Shown here: positions 25,655 through 36,657 of the stretch, piece by piece | How the letters are laid out: every line of letters starts with the position of its first letter | How positions within the stretch are numbered: position 1 is the first letter of the stretch | Source of the DNA: Marinobacter piscis | GTDB taxonomy: Bacteria; Pseudomonadota; Gammaproteobacteria; Pseudomonadales; Oleiphilaceae | Length of the DNA stretch: 64,000 bases | Direction of reading: 5' to 3' | Assembly: GCF_007671655.1 (NCBI RefSeq) | Contig: NZ_VCGX01000001.1 | Coordinates: forward strand, 496,001-560,000 | Notes under the pieces: model-generated | What the model was told of the DNA's origin: nothing | The model's database searches: none | What the model saw: the letters and a program-made list of their open reading frames with translations, nothing else | Translations under genes and position numbers: made by a program

Positions 25655-26671
25655 TCAACCACCGCCAGCTATTTCACCCGGCTCTATATCATCCAGGTGC
25701 CGCTTAACCGCAACCCAGGCACCCAGCCAGCCTAGCAGCATGGCTGCAATAATCAATAAAAACACCCCGCCAATGCCCAGACTGCTCAGCGAGAAATCAC
25801 TGCGATACAGCCTGGCAAGGTGTTCAATGGGCCCGTTAAGCCACCATGACGACAACAACAGCAGAAACCAGGCGACGATTCCACCTCCCAGGCCGAACCA
25901 GGTGCCGGTGTATAAAAACGGCCTGCGCACAAAACCATCGGTACCCCCCACCAGCTTAGCCACCAGAATTTCATCACGGCGACTTTCAATAGAGAGCCTG
26001 ACGGTATTACCAATCACCAGTACGACGGCCACAGCGAGTAGTGTGGCCAGTGCCCAAACGGCCCGTGCCAGCAATTCTGTCATGGCATTCAGCCTCTGCA
26101 GCCAGCCAAGGTCCACCTGTACTTGCTCAACACCTTCCAGGCCTTCAATAAAGGTTACCAGCCCGGCCACTCCGTCGGCAGATCTGGCATCCTCTTCAGG
26201 TGTGATCACCAGTGTATGGGGTAACGGGTTGCCTTCCAGGTAGTCCAGAGCATCCTCAAGCCCGGAGGATGCGCGAAACTCGGCCAGAGCCCGATCCCGG
26301 GGAATCAGCTCCACCCCGGCTACACGGCTGTCGGCATCAACGTCGCTCACCAATCCCCGGGCATGCTCAAGACTGGTTTCCAGCGACATGTAAGCGGTCA
26401 CCCGGGCGCTGCTTTCCCAGCCTGCGCTCACCCCCTGAAGACTGACCAAAAGCAGCATGAGTGCCACAGGCAGCGCCAGGGCAACACCCATCACTGTCCA
26501 GGTCATCAGGCTGGCTACTGGTGTCCGCCACAGGCGCAGAGCACTGTCGCGAGCTACTTTGCGATGATGAGTGATGTAGGTTTCAGCCTGTTCCCGCCAG
26601 GGTGCGCTGGAAACCCGGGCGCCCCGGGCCGTGTTCGGCTTGCGGGATCTGGCGGTCGGATCAGCGGCCAC
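25655..26671 (-). CDS. ftsX: Cell-division ABC transporter-like permease FtsX
   Basis: 338 residues with four membrane helices: one near the N terminus (about 55-80), a large periplasmic loop, then three (about 205-230, 255-280, 305-330). FtsX works with FtsE at the septum to activate murein hydrolases. The GTG at 26671 overlaps ftsE by 11 nt and has GGAGG 5 nt upstream; the longer open frame would overlap further. Confidence 0.93.
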   Translation of the reverse strand: MAADPTARSRKPNTARGARVSSAPWREQAETYITHHRKVARDSALRLWRTPVASLMTWTVMGVALALPVALMLLLVSLQGVSAGWESSARVTAYMSLETSLEHARGLVSDVDADSRVAGVELIPRDRALAEFRASSGLEDALDYLEGNPLPHTLVITPEEDARSADGVAGLVTFIEGLEGVEQVQVDLGWLQRLNAMTELLARAVWALATLLAVAVVLVIGNTVRLSIESRRDEILVAKLVGGTDGFVRRPFLYTGTWFGLGGGIVAWFLLLLSSWWLNGPIEHLARLYRSDFSLSSLGIGGVFLLIIAAMLLGWLGAWVAVKRHLDDIEPGEIAGGG

Positions 26672-27350
26672 GGGCGCCTCCCTGCAGCGGGGAACCGCCG
26701 GCAATCAGGTTACCGTGGTCCAGAGTCAGGGTACGCCGGCCCATTTCACTGATCAGGGTAAGGTCGTGGCTGGCAATCAACACGGTGACCCCCACCTGAC
26801 TGAACTGAGCAAACAGGTTCATGATATCTGCAGACAGGTCCGGGTCCAGGTTCCCTGTAGGCTCATCCGCCAGCAGCAGTGGCGGTTTGTTTACAACCGC
26901 ACGGGCAATACCGACGCGCTGCTGCTCACCACCCGACAGTTGCAGGGGATTCATCTTTTCTTTGCTGAGCAGACCCACCTTATCCAGGGCCGCGCGCACA
27001 CGGCGACCCACATCCCGGGGTGAAACCCCCATGACCTCCAGTGGCATGGCGATGTTCTCGAACACTGTCCGGTCGAAAAGCAACTGGTGATTCTGGAACA
27101 CTACGCCTACATGTCTGCGAATATAGGGAATCTGCCGCTTCGGCAAGCGGTTTAGCAGCTGGCCGCCAACAACGACTTCGCCGGCGCTGGGGCGCTCCAT
27201 AACCATAATCAGTTTCAGCAGCGTACTTTTCCCTGCCCCGGAGTGTCCGGTCAGAAATGCCAGCTCGCCCCGGCCCAGATGAAAGTTCACCTGGCGCAGG
27301 GCGGTATGATCACTGTCATACCGCTTGGTTACTTGACGGAATTCGATCAT
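26661..27350 (-). CDS. ftsE: Cell-division ATP-binding protein FtsE
   Basis: 229 residues. Walker [10 protein letters not shown] (35-43), signature [14 protein letters not shown], Walker [13 protein letters not shown] and the H-loop ASHD are all intact. FtsE drives FtsX at the division site. It sits between ftsY (39 nt gap) and ftsX (overlap). Confidence 0.96.
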   Translation of the reverse strand: MIEFRQVTKRYDSDHTALRQVNFHLGRGELAFLTGHSGAGKSTLLKLIMVMERPSAGEVVVGGQLLNRLPKRQIPYIRRHVGVVFQNHQLLFDRTVFENIAMPLEVMGVSPRDVGRRVRAALDKVGLLSKEKMNPLQLSGGEQQRVGIARAVVNKPPLLLADEPTGNLDPDLSADIMNLFAQFSQVGVTVLIASHDLTLISEMGRRTLTLDHGNLIAGGSPLQGGARGR

Positions 27351-27389
27351 GGCGGGCTACAACTCCGCAACGCCGGCCGGCTCAATGAT

Positions 27390-28550
<1,161 letters not shown>

Positions 28551-28563
28551 AAAGTTATACCAT

Positions 28564-28609
28564 CAGTCTGATTGGGCGGGACAAATAAAAGCGATATTCT
28601 ATCAGACTG
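28564..28609. promoter_or_regulatory. Inverted repeat in the ftsY-rsmD divergent promoter region
   Basis: CAGTCTGAT (28564-28572) and ATCAGACTG (28601-28609) are exact complements 28 nt apart between the divergent ftsY and rsmD genes. It may be an operator pair; no known motif is recognised. Confidence 0.3.
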
Positions 28610-28697
28610 TCCCCGGGAAGTGAGTGACATGCATTAACATCGTGGGCCTGGTTTCCGCTAAAATGCACCGTCTCATACGCAATCCGGAGCTATTGGC

Positions 28698-29345
28698 ATG
28701 CCACGCAGAAAACCCTCAGGTCCGCCGTTATCAGGCAAAGCATCGGGCAGAGGTGCCCGGCACCCGGGAGCTGGCGGCGAGTTGCGTATTATTGGCGGTG
28801 ACTGGCGCAGCCGAAAGCTCCGCTTCCCGGATGCAGGCGGGGTCCGTCCATCTCCCGCACGCACCCGTGAAACCCTGTTTAACTGGCTTGCCTATCATCT
28901 CCCCGGCCGTGACTGCCTTGATCTTTTTTCCGGATCCGGTGCACTGGGGCTGGAAGCTCTCTCCAGAGGTGCCGCCCGGACCACGTTTGTGGACAACAAT
29001 GCGGCCCTGGTTCAGGCACTGAGAACGAACCTCAGACTGCTTGGCTCCAGTACCGGCACGGTCGAGTGCGCCAGCGTAGAAGCCTACCTGAGCCGCCCTC
29101 CACAACAGCCATTTGATATTGTCTTCATGGACCCGCCATTCCGGCAGAACTGGCTGCCAACCCTGCTACCGCTGCTGGACTCGAATGGTTGGATAAAGCC
29201 TGGCGGCTGGGTTTATCTGGAGCGTGAAGCCGATCGCCAGGTCCCCGACGTGCCGGCAAGCTGGCACCTTCATCGCGAGAAAACAGCGGGTCAGGTAACC
29301 TATTCTTTATACCGGACAGCTGTTTTGAGCGGAGACACCCCCTGA
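28698..29345 (+). CDS. rsmD: 16S rRNA (guanine966-N2)-methyltransferase RsmD
   Basis: 215 residues. A Rossmann SAM-binding site LDLFSGSGALGLEALSRGA and the catalytic DPPF motif (FDIVFMDPPF) identify RsmD, which methylates G966 of 16S rRNA. GELRIIGGDWRSRKL is the family's N-terminal signature. GGAG lies 8 nt before the ATG. Its stop abuts the mutM start with no gap. Confidence 0.95.
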   Translation: MPRRKPSGPPLSGKASGRGARHPGAGGELRIIGGDWRSRKLRFPDAGGVRPSPARTRETLFNWLAYHLPGRDCLDLFSGSGALGLEALSRGAARTTFVDNNAALVQALRTNLRLLGSSTGTVECASVEAYLSRPPQQPFDIVFMDPPFRQNWLPTLLPLLDSNGWIKPGGWVYLEREADRQVPDVPASWHLHREKTAGQVTYSLYRTAVLSGDTP

Positions 29346-30158
29346 ATGCCCGAATTACCCGAAGTTGAGACCACCAGACAGGGCATAGAGCCCTACTGCG
29401 AAGGCCATTCCATTGACCGGATTACTGTTCGTGACAGCCGGTTACGCTGGCCGGTCCCCGACGACCTGGCTGAGCAGATGCAGGGCAGGACCGTTAATGC
29501 TGTCGACCGGCGCGGCAAATATCTGCTGCTCAGATTCGACCATGGCACGGCGATCATTCACCTGGGCATGTCCGGCAGCCTGCGCATCGTTACCGATCAC
29601 TCACCGGCACAGAAGCACGACCATATAGACCTTTTGCTGAATACGGGCACGACACTGCGTTTTAATGATCCGCGCCGGTTTGGCTGCTGGCTGTGGGCAG
29701 ACTCAGCAGAAACGCACCCGCTGATTGCCGGCCTCGGCCCGGAGCCCCTGTCGCCCGACTTCAGTGGCCCGATGCTGTTCCGGTTGTCCCGCACAAAAAG
29801 CCGTCCGGTAAAATCCTTCATCATGGACAGCCGCGTGGTGGTCGGCGTCGGTAACATATACGCCAACGAAGCCCTGTTCAAAGCGGGTATTCACCCACGG
29901 CGCCAAGCCGGACGCATCAGCCTTGATCGCTATCATCGCCTGGCCGAAGCGATTCGCGAGACCCTGAGTGCAGCTATCCTGATGGGCGGCACCACACTTC
30001 GGGACTTTGTGAACAGCGATGGCAAACCGGGCTACTTCGCCCAATCACTTCTTGTTTACGGACGGGCTGGCGAACCCTGCCCGGCATGCGAGGCGCCATT
30101 AAAAGAGATCCGGATGAGTGGCCGGGCTACGGTATACTGCACAAAATGCCAGCGCTGA
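29346..30158 (+). CDS. mutM: Formamidopyrimidine-DNA glycosylase MutM (Fpg)
   Basis: 270 residues. It begins MPELPEVE, with the catalytic Pro2 and Glu3. The H2TH region contains GVGNIYANEALFKAGIHPRR, and the C-terminal zinc finger is CPACEAPL...CTKC. It excises 8-oxoguanine and other oxidised purines. It is translationally coupled to rsmD. Confidence 0.97.
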   Translation: MPELPEVETTRQGIEPYCEGHSIDRITVRDSRLRWPVPDDLAEQMQGRTVNAVDRRGKYLLLRFDHGTAIIHLGMSGSLRIVTDHSPAQKHDHIDLLLNTGTTLRFNDPRRFGCWLWADSAETHPLIAGLGPEPLSPDFSGPMLFRLSRTKSRPVKSFIMDSRVVVGVGNIYANEALFKAGIHPRRQAGRISLDRYHRLAEAIRETLSAAILMGGTTLRDFVNSDGKPGYFAQSLLVYGRAGEPCPACEAPLKEIRMSGRATVYCTKCQR

Positions 30159-30301
30159 TGCACCAGCGCCCCGTTAAACACCCGGCCCACAACGAAAAAG
30201 TCATTTGAATATCCGCCAGGATGATTCATAGTTAACAGAGATTTAATTCCCGCAGGTTACAATAAGGCCCAGCATTAATCAGGTACTTCAGGAGACAAAC
30301 A

Positions 30302-30634
30302 ATGACCCGCAAGATTTCACGCACTCTGATGGCCACTTTAGCCGCCTGCCTGCTGGCCTTTGCATCCACAGGCCACGCGCGCGCTGTCGATGAAAGCCCC
30401 TCGGCGCTGGCCATGACAGGCGATGCTGTGTTTATCCGCCCGGTGCTACTGGCCACGACCGTTGTGGGAAGTGCGGTATATCTGGTGTCTTTACCATTTT
30501 CCCTGCTAGGTGGTAACGCCAAAGAAGCAGGAGACGTTCTGGTTGTTGGCCCGGCGAAAGCGACATTTGTGCGCTGCCTGGGCTGCACTAATTCCGGCAG
30601 AAAGCCCAAAACTGTTGAGCAGACAGACAACTGA
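30302..30634 (+). CDS. Conserved small exported protein of unknown function
   Basis: 110 residues. A clear signal peptide (about 1-28, ending near GHARA) precedes a mature part with one hydrophobic segment (about 48-70, LLATTVVGSAVYLVSLPFSLL) and two cysteines in FVRCLGCTNSG. AGGAG is 7 nt before the ATG. I do not know a function. It stands between mutM and yrfG. Confidence 0.7.
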   Translation: MTRKISRTLMATLAACLLAFASTGHARAVDESPSALAMTGDAVFIRPVLLATTVVGSAVYLVSLPFSLLGGNAKEAGDVLVVGPAKATFVRCLGCTNSGRKPKTVEQTDN

Positions 30635-30669
30635 GCACGGACATTCCCGAGGCGTATCCGTACCTTCCC

Positions 30670-30700
30670 GGCTTGCCCCGGTCCGGGATCCGGGGCAGCC
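30670..30700. other. GC-rich stem-loop between the small exported protein gene and yrfG
   Basis: TGCCCCGG (30674-30681) pairs with CCGGGGCA (30690-30697) around an 8 nt loop, extended by GGC/GCC. No T-run follows, so it is not a standard terminator. It lies about 28 nt before yrfG. Confidence 0.5.
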
Positions 30701-30727
30701 TGACGGAAACTTTTCAGGTTGTTTTAT

Positions 30728-31417
30728 ATGATTAACTGGGCCTCTCTCGAAACCGTGTTCCTGGATATGGACGGAACACTGCTGGATCTGCACTTTGACA
30801 ATCACTTCTGGCTGGAGCACCTGCCCAAACGCTACGCCGAGCAATATAGCCTGCCCGCCGACGAGGCCAGGGAACAATTGCTCAATATGATCATGGCAGA
30901 AAAGGGCACGCTTAATTTTTATTGCACAGATTACTGGAGCAATCGGCTTGCCATGGACATTAACCGCCTGAAATCCGAGCTCGGCGATCGTATAGGCTAC
31001 CGCCCCCATGTCGCGGGGTTTCTGAAAACATTGAAACAAACCGGGTTGCAGTCCGTTATTATAACCAACTGTCATCCGGATCCCCTGGCGCTTAAACTGC
31101 AACGCACCGGTCTCGACGGCCTGGTAGACGGCATTGTATCCAGTCACCAGCTGGGCAAGCCCAAAGAAGATACAACCTTCTGGCAGGATCTGCAGCAATT
31201 GGCGCCTTACAAAGCCGCCTCAACACTGATGGTGGATGACAGCTTTCCGGTACTGGAAAGCGCCAGATCCGCGGGCATATCCCAGTGCCTGGGCATACTG
31301 GCTCCTGACAGCCAACAGGATGCCCGAGCCTCACACCCGGCAATCCCCTGTGTGCGCCACTTCGACGAAGTCATGCCCACTATGCACAGGCAAAGGCCAC
31401 TGCCATCTGCCGGTTGA
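30728..31417 (+). CDS. yrfG: HAD-family GMP/IMP nucleotidase YrfG
   Basis: 229 residues of the haloacid dehalogenase superfamily. Motif I is FLDMDGTLL (nucleophile Asp near residue 13), motif II ITNCHPD, then the conserved Lys in GKPKEDTTFW, and motif III LMVDDSFPVL. The order yrfG-hslR-hslO is the same as in E. coli, supporting assignment to the purine nucleotidase YrfG. The ATG at 30728 has AGG 9 nt upstream. Confidence 0.88.
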   Translation: MINWASLETVFLDMDGTLLDLHFDNHFWLEHLPKRYAEQYSLPADEAREQLLNMIMAEKGTLNFYCTDYWSNRLAMDINRLKSELGDRIGYRPHVAGFLKTLKQTGLQSVIITNCHPDPLALKLQRTGLDGLVDGIVSSHQLGKPKEDTTFWQDLQQLAPYKAASTLMVDDSFPVLESARSAGISQCLGILAPDSQQDARASHPAIPCVRHFDEVMPTMHRQRPLPSAG

Positions 31418-31459
31418 GAGCGTTATAATCATCCCCATATATCCACTCTGTGAGGAGAC

Positions 31460-31867
31460 ATGGCGGCATCCACCCCAGCTAAGCAACGGGTAAGACTCGA
31501 TAAATGGTTATGGGCAGCCCGGTTTTACAAAACACGCTCCCTGGCCAGAGACGCTATTGAAGGCGGAAAGGTTCGTTACAATCACCAGCGCTGCAAGCCT
31601 GGCCGGTCGGTTGACCCGGGTGCCATCCTTACGTTACGCCTTGGTTGGCAGGAGAAAACCGTGGTTGTGGATGAGCTCAGCGAACGCAGACGTGGTGCGC
31701 CCGAGGCGCAAAAGCTGTACCACGAAACCGAAGAGAGTGTAAAAAAACGGGAAGAGCTGGCCTGGCAACGAAAAACCATGCAGGCAGCCCAGTTACCGCC
31801 GGCCCGGCGCCCGACCAAAAAGGACCGCCGCGATATTCAGCGGTTCCGTGACCAGCATGGTATCTGA
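31460..31867 (+). CDS. hslR: Heat-shock protein Hsp15 (S4-domain RNA-binding)
   Basis: 135 residues. An N-terminal S4 domain (VRLDKWLWAARFYKTRSLARDAIEGGKV) is followed by a basic C-terminal tail. Hsp15 binds stalled 50S subunits carrying peptidyl-tRNA and assists recycling after heat stress. GAGGAG lies directly upstream of the ATG. Confidence 0.95.
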   Translation: MAASTPAKQRVRLDKWLWAARFYKTRSLARDAIEGGKVRYNHQRCKPGRSVDPGAILTLRLGWQEKTVVVDELSERRRGAPEAQKLYHETEESVKKREELAWQRKTMQAAQLPPARRPTKKDRRDIQRFRDQHGI

Positions 31868-31923
31868 ACCGGCGTTAATCGCCGCCAACCGATTCAAGCA
31901 GCCCGTTTTCCAGGAGAAACAGA

Positions 31924-32778
31924 ATGGCATCCCGCGACCAGTTCCAGCGTTTTATTTTTGAAGATAGCCAGGTTCGCGGAGCCTGGGTACAGCTTGACAA
32001 AAGCTTCCGGGAAATCGCCAGCCAGGCTCCCTACCCCGAGTCGATTCGCGACCTGATCGGTGAGGCACTGGTTGCCAGCATCGTGATGAGCAGCAGCCTG
32101 AAGTTTGAGGGTACATTATCCATACAGGCTCAGGGCGAGGGTCCGCTGAAAACACTGATGGCCGAATGCAGCCATGACCGGAAAATCCGCGGTCTGGCCA
32201 GATTTGATGAGCACGCCGTTACGGAAGACAACTTTCACAACCTGCTCGGCGAAGGGCGCATGGCAATTACCATTGCCCCTCGTCAGGGGAACCGTTATCA
32301 GGGAGTTGTGCCCCGTGAGCGCGACAGCCTGGCCGGGTGCCTTGAAGAATATTTTGAGCGTTCCGAACAGATCCCCACATCACTGTTCCTGTTCGCCAAC
32401 GAAAGCGGCGCCGCCGGACTGATGCTTCAGCGCCTGCCGGGCGCAACCGACGAAGATGATGAACTCTGGGAGAGGGTCAACCACCTGGCGCGCACCGTTG
32501 AAGCCGGGGAACTTCTGGAGCTGGACAGCGAAACCCTGCTGCACCGCCTGTTCAATGAAGAAACGGTACGCCTTTTTGATGCAGAACCCGTCGTATTCCA
32601 GTGCAGCTGCTCCCGGGAAAGGACTCTGGACGCGCTGAAGTCCATCGGCGAAGAGGAATGCTACAGCATTCTGGACGAGCAGGGAGCGATTGAAATGGAC
32701 TGTCAGTTCTGCCACGCACACTACCATTTCAGCAGAATTGACATAGACCACCTGTTCGCCGGCCATACGCTACACTAG
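31924..32778 (+). CDS. hslO: Redox-regulated chaperone Hsp33
   Basis: 284 residues. The zinc-binding switch is complete: Cys227 and Cys229 (CSC) and Cys260 and Cys263 (CQFC). Oxidation of these cysteines activates the holdase in the cytoplasm. AGGAG is 7 nt before the ATG. It follows hslR by 56 nt and ends just before an intrinsic terminator. Confidence 0.96.
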   Translation: MASRDQFQRFIFEDSQVRGAWVQLDKSFREIASQAPYPESIRDLIGEALVASIVMSSSLKFEGTLSIQAQGEGPLKTLMAECSHDRKIRGLARFDEHAVTEDNFHNLLGEGRMAITIAPRQGNRYQGVVPRERDSLAGCLEEYFERSEQIPTSLFLFANESGAAGLMLQRLPGATDEDDELWERVNHLARTVEAGELLELDSETLLHRLFNEETVRLFDAEPVVFQCSCSRERTLDALKSIGEEECYSILDEQGAIEMDCQFCHAHYHFSRIDIDHLFAGHTLH

Positions 32779-32794
32779 CAATGGCTGGCCATTC

Positions 32795-32839
32795 GCCCGG
32801 AAAGCTGGCACTGTCAGACTTTCCGGGCGGTCGTTTTTT
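32795..32839 (+). terminator. Intrinsic terminator of the yrfG-hslR-hslO operon
   Basis: GCCCGGAAAG (32795-32804) pairs perfectly with CTTTCCGGGC (32819-32828), with a T6 run starting 5 nt later. Confidence 0.85.
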
Positions 32840-32850
32840 AGCGGCGCCTC

Positions 32851-32859
32851 TGGCATAAT
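32851..32859 (+). promoter_or_regulatory. Possible extended -10 promoter of pckA
   Basis: TGGCATAAT is an extended -10 element (TGn plus CATAAT). No good -35 is seen 17 nt upstream. It lies 95 nt before pckA. Confidence 0.35.
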
Positions 32860-32953
32860 AGCGCGCCTGAATTGACCAGATTGTTCAGTTTTCCGCCAAC
32901 ATCCGGACAGGCAGCCTGAACAGTCACCAAGACATCCCGAGGGCGAGGTCGAA

Positions 32954-34486
32954 GTGAGCAACACCTATAATGATCTGAGTACAGCACAGCTGGTAGAGCA
33001 AGCACTGGCGCGTAACGAAGGCCAGCTGGCTTCTAATGGTTCGTTGGTTGTGGAAACCGGTGAGCGTACCGGCCGGTCCCCGATGGATCGCTACATCGTC
33101 AAAGAGCCGAGCACCTCTGACGGCATTCACTGGGGGCCGATCAACCGCCCCTTCGATGCCGATAAGTTCGACGCCCTGTGGGATCGCGTAGAGGCGTACA
33201 TTGCTGAGAAGGACAGCTTTGTTTCACTGGTTCATGTCGGCTCCGATCCGGAACACTACCTGCCGGTAAAAATGACCACGGAAACTGCCTGGCAGAACCT
33301 GTTCGGACGCAACCTGTTTATCCGTCCTGACAGCTACAACCACGCCGACAAGCAGGAATGGCAAATTCTTAATGCGGCCAACTTTGAATGCGTGCCGGAG
33401 CGCGATGGCACCAACAGCGATGGCTGTGTCATCATCAACTTTGCCCGCCGCAAAGTTCTGCTGGCCGGTATGCATTACGCGGGTGAAATGAAGAAAGCGA
33501 TGTTCTCCGTGCAGAACTTCCTTCTTCCGGAAAAAGATGTACTGCCGATGCACTGCTCAGCCAACGTTGGCGAAGATGGCGAAACCTGCCTGTTTTTCGG
33601 GCTTTCGGGAACTGGCAAGACCACCCTTTCTGCAGACCCTGATCGCTACCTGATCGGTGACGACGAGCATGGATGGGGCCCGGGCACCGTGTTCAATATT
33701 GAAGGCGGCTGTTACGCCAAGTGCATTGACCTGAGCCGGGAAAATGAGCCCATCATCTGGGATGCCATCCGCTTTGGTGCACTTGTCGAAAACGTAACCA
33801 TTGACCCGGAAACCCGCGAGCCGGATTACACTGATACCTCCCTGACGGAGAACTCCCGCTGTGCGTATCCGCTTGAGCACGTTGAAAAGCGCGTACTGGA
33901 AAACCGCGCCGGTGAGCCTTCACACATCGTATTCCTGACCTGCGATATGACAGGCGTGCTGCCTCCGGTTTCCATACTGAGCCGTGAAGGAGCTGCTTAT
34001 CACTTCCTGAGCGGCTACACAGCGCTGGTAGGCTCCACTGAAATGGGGTCGTCATCCAAGCTCAAGTCTACCTTCTCCACCTGCTTTGGCGCCCCTTTCT
34101 TCCCGCGCCCGGCAGGTGTATACGCGGAACTGCTGATGAAGCGTATTGATGAGTATGACAGCAAGGTCTTTCTGGTGAACACAGGGTGGACCGGCGGCCC
34201 CTATGGCGTCGGCACACGCTTCAGTATCCCCACGACCCGCGGCATCATCAGCGCGATTCAGAATGGCGATCTCGACGCGGTTGAAACCGAGCATTTGCCG
34301 ACTCTGAACGTGGATGTCCCCAAACAGGTGCCGGGCGTAGAGACCAACCTGCTGAACCCACGCAACACCTGGGCCAGCACAGAGGACTATGACAACAAGG
34401 CAAAAGAACTGATTGGCCAGTTTGTAGAGAACTTCAAGAAGTTTGATGTTGCCGATGCAATTGTAGAAGCTGGTCCGAAGCTCTGA
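32954..34486 (+). CDS. pckA: Phosphoenolpyruvate carboxykinase (ATP)
   Basis: 510 residues. The ATP-type signature is complete: the P-loop [18 protein letters not shown] (about 214-231), [20 protein letters not shown] with metal-binding Asp, and the N-terminal substrate site [16 protein letters not shown]. It converts oxaloacetate to PEP, the entry to gluconeogenesis, as expected in an organism living on organic acids or lipids. The start is GTG with GAGG 5 nt upstream. It ends in a shared bidirectional terminator. Confidence 0.97.
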   Translation: MSNTYNDLSTAQLVEQALARNEGQLASNGSLVVETGERTGRSPMDRYIVKEPSTSDGIHWGPINRPFDADKFDALWDRVEAYIAEKDSFVSLVHVGSDPEHYLPVKMTTETAWQNLFGRNLFIRPDSYNHADKQEWQILNAANFECVPERDGTNSDGCVIINFARRKVLLAGMHYAGEMKKAMFSVQNFLLPEKDVLPMHCSANVGEDGETCLFFGLSGTGKTTLSADPDRYLIGDDEHGWGPGTVFNIEGGCYAKCIDLSRENEPIIWDAIRFGALVENVTIDPETREPDYTDTSLTENSRCAYPLEHVEKRVLENRAGEPSHIVFLTCDMTGVLPPVSILSREGAAYHFLSGYTALVGSTEMGSSSKLKSTFSTCFGAPFFPRPAGVYAELLMKRIDEYDSKVFLVNTGWTGGPYGVGTRFSIPTTRGIISAIQNGDLDAVETEHLPTLNVDVPKQVPGVETNLLNPRNTWASTEDYDNKAKELIGQFVENFKKFDVADAIVEAGPKL

Positions 34487-34500
34487 GGCCAGCCGGTTGA

Positions 34501-34537
34501 AAAAAAGCGTCCTGCGAAAGCACGGACGCTTTTTTTA
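34501..34537. terminator. Bidirectional terminator between pckA and the TRAP-like permease gene
   Basis: AGCGTCC (34506-34512) pairs with GGACGCT (34524-34530), flanked by A6 and T7 runs, so it works in both directions for the convergent genes. Confidence 0.9.
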
Positions 34538-34554
34538 TGCCTGAGTGAAACAAC

Positions 34555-36618
34555 TCAGGCGTAGAACAACAGCGGCACGAACGCCACCAGAACAAGCGAA
34601 ATACTCATGGCAATCAGCGGCATGATGATCCGTTCATGGCGCTGGTAAAAGCTTCCGGCCTGCTGTTGAGCCGTCAGCACCTCTGCCTCCCCCACCACTT
34701 GCCGCGTCAGCAGGTGATTTAGCGCGACCGGCGGACTCAGGTAGCCCAGCTCAAACGCCACAAGCGTTACCATCCAGAAATGCACAGGATGAATACCGCT
34801 GGCATAAGCAATGGTTGCCACTGTGGCGGTAACAAGAATCACCGCTCCGAACGCATCCATAATCATTCCGACCAGCACCAGGACCAGAACCATGAGCGCC
34901 ATAGCTGACCAGAGACTGTCAAAAGATTGCGGTAACGCCTGCATAATCTGGGAGCGCTCAATAACGCCGCCAATACTCACTGATAACCCAAGCAGCAGTA
35001 AAAGCGCCCCGATTTCAGCGGTTGTGTCGTTGGTGGCTCCTCGTACACTGCGCTCCAGCCCCTGATGATTGATCTCGCCAGAGGCCTTGCCCCTGGCGTT
35101 TTTCAGGCTGACATGCTCGTAAAGCAGAATGGCCAGCATGATAACCGGCAGTATACGTGGCGCCGAAAACTCATCCATGTGTACATTCAATACAAAACGA
35201 TAAAACAGTATCACGGTCATGATGACCAGAGCGTAGGGGATCAACGGCCGGAAAGCCCGAAGCATGGCTGGCAGTGCCCGCGATGCCGGGGCCAGATTGA
35301 ATGTACTCTGCCGGTTCACGGTAAGTGCAACCGTCGCAAACATCACTGCCGTCAGCACCAATACCCAGATACCCCAACCGAACAGCTCATCTGTGGTGAC
35401 TTCACGGTTGAGGTATGCGATCACAACCACCAACAGACACGGACGCAATACAACACCCAGGGAACCGGACATGGCGGTGGCAGCCAGTGCCAGCTGCCGG
35501 CGCGCGCCGGCAGCGCGCAATTCCGTGTAAATAACCGCGCCCGCGGCAATCACAAAAATGCCCGAGGCGCCGGTATAGGCAGTGGGTACGGCCGCCACCA
35601 ATACGGCAACAACAGCCAGCATTTCCGGTGGCATCTGCCATGGCCGGAACAGATTAAATACCAATGTAGCCAGCCGGGTCTGCTTGAGCATCATACCAAC
35701 CCAGACATACAGCCCGACATTCAGGAACATATCGGCAAGATCCATCATTTTGCCCAGATAAATACCAATCCCTGAGGCGTGACCGATCAACGCAAAATAA
35801 GTGCCCGAGACCAGGCACATGAAGGTGTACAGAGGCACGGCGAAGAAGGCTTTGTTCAGGGTTCCGCCAGGAGCCAGTCCGGCTGGCACCCGGACCAGCC
35901 GATAGAGACTGGCCAGCGTGAGACAGACAAACCCGGTAATCCAGACATTATGAAGCAACAGGTCTTCGGAGGGCACCGAGGTTTCTGCCCCCATGCTGGA
36001 CTGCCGGAAGATCAGGCTTGAGCCCAGAAGCATGGCATTAGCAACCGTCTGAAGCGTGTACGAAACCGTATAGTCCAGCCGGGTCTGCATGGCCCGCATC
36101 GCAATGTGGTGGCGTGTCAGGGTGGCAGTAACCGCACATAACATGACCAGCAGCACAAGAATATAGCGCTGGGACGCCAGACCAAAGGCAATCAGATCTG
36201 CAATGAACAACTCGATGGCGCGATAGGCTTTAACACCCGGAGTCAACTGTTCACGGAGGTTGTCATAGCTCTGGTGGGCGGCTTTACAGTCTGCAACTGA
36301 GCGCTCAATGGCAAGGCGCACATCCGCCGGGTCTTTTTCCTGAGCACCCAGCAAGGCTGCCACAGGGTCATCATCAAGGGTACTCCTGGCCAGCTCCTGA
36401 GCTACAGCCGCGTCGATATTACGCCCGGGGTTACACGTGGGCTCGGACGGGTCCAGGCGCAACTTGTAGTAGCCACTCCACAGCTGTTCACCGCCCTGCA
36501 ACATCTGATTATGAAGATCGCTGCTGGTGGAAAAAAGAACCACTGACAACAGCAACAGACAAGCCGGTAACGACGAAAACCATTCCAGCCCGCTGCGGCG
36601 CACACCCCCGTTGAACAT
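34555..36618 (-). CDS. Fused TRAP-type permease (DctQ-like plus DctM domains)
   Basis: 687 residues, much longer than a normal DctM (about 430). An N-terminal membrane helix (about 14-31) is followed by a ~110-residue extracytoplasmic segment. A group of helices (about 145-250) resembles a DctQ small subunit, and a DctM-like large permease runs from about 265 to the end (for example TAYTGASGIFVIAAGAVIYTEL and MIMDAFGAVILVTATVATI). TRAP transporters use ion gradients to import organic acids and similar solutes. The substrate is unknown. It is the last gene of a three-gene set with a TatT-like lipoprotein and a binding protein. The SD is weak. Confidence 0.82.
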   Translation of the reverse strand: MFNGGVRRSGLEWFSSLPACLLLLSVVLFSTSSDLHNQMLQGGEQLWSGYYKLRLDPSEPTCNPGRNIDAAVAQELARSTLDDDPVAALLGAQEKDPADVRLAIERSVADCKAAHQSYDNLREQLTPGVKAYRAIELFIADLIAFGLASQRYILVLLVMLCAVTATLTRHHIAMRAMQTRLDYTVSYTLQTVANAMLLGSSLIFRQSSMGAETSVPSEDLLLHNVWITGFVCLTLASLYRLVRVPAGLAPGGTLNKAFFAVPLYTFMCLVSGTYFALIGHASGIGIYLGKMMDLADMFLNVGLYVWVGMMLKQTRLATLVFNLFRPWQMPPEMLAVVAVLVAAVPTAYTGASGIFVIAAGAVIYTELRAAGARRQLALAATAMSGSLGVVLRPCLLVVVIAYLNREVTTDELFGWGIWVLVLTAVMFATVALTVNRQSTFNLAPASRALPAMLRAFRPLIPYALVIMTVILFYRFVLNVHMDEFSAPRILPVIMLAILLYEHVSLKNARGKASGEINHQGLERSVRGATNDTTAEIGALLLLLGLSVSIGGVIERSQIMQALPQSFDSLWSAMALMVLVLVLVGMIMDAFGAVILVTATVATIAYASGIHPVHFWMVTLVAFELGYLSPPVALNHLLTRQVVGEAEVLTAQQQAGSFYQRHERIIMPLIAMSISLVLVAFVPLLFYA

Positions 36619-36657
36619 ACTGAGTACTCTTTTAAATGTGCGGAAACACCCCTGGTG

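Noticed and set aside
35065-35775. Plus-strand open frame opposite the TRAP-like permease
   Set aside because: Composition is Gln/His/Arg-rich as expected for the complement of membrane-protein codons, and no SD or domain is seen.
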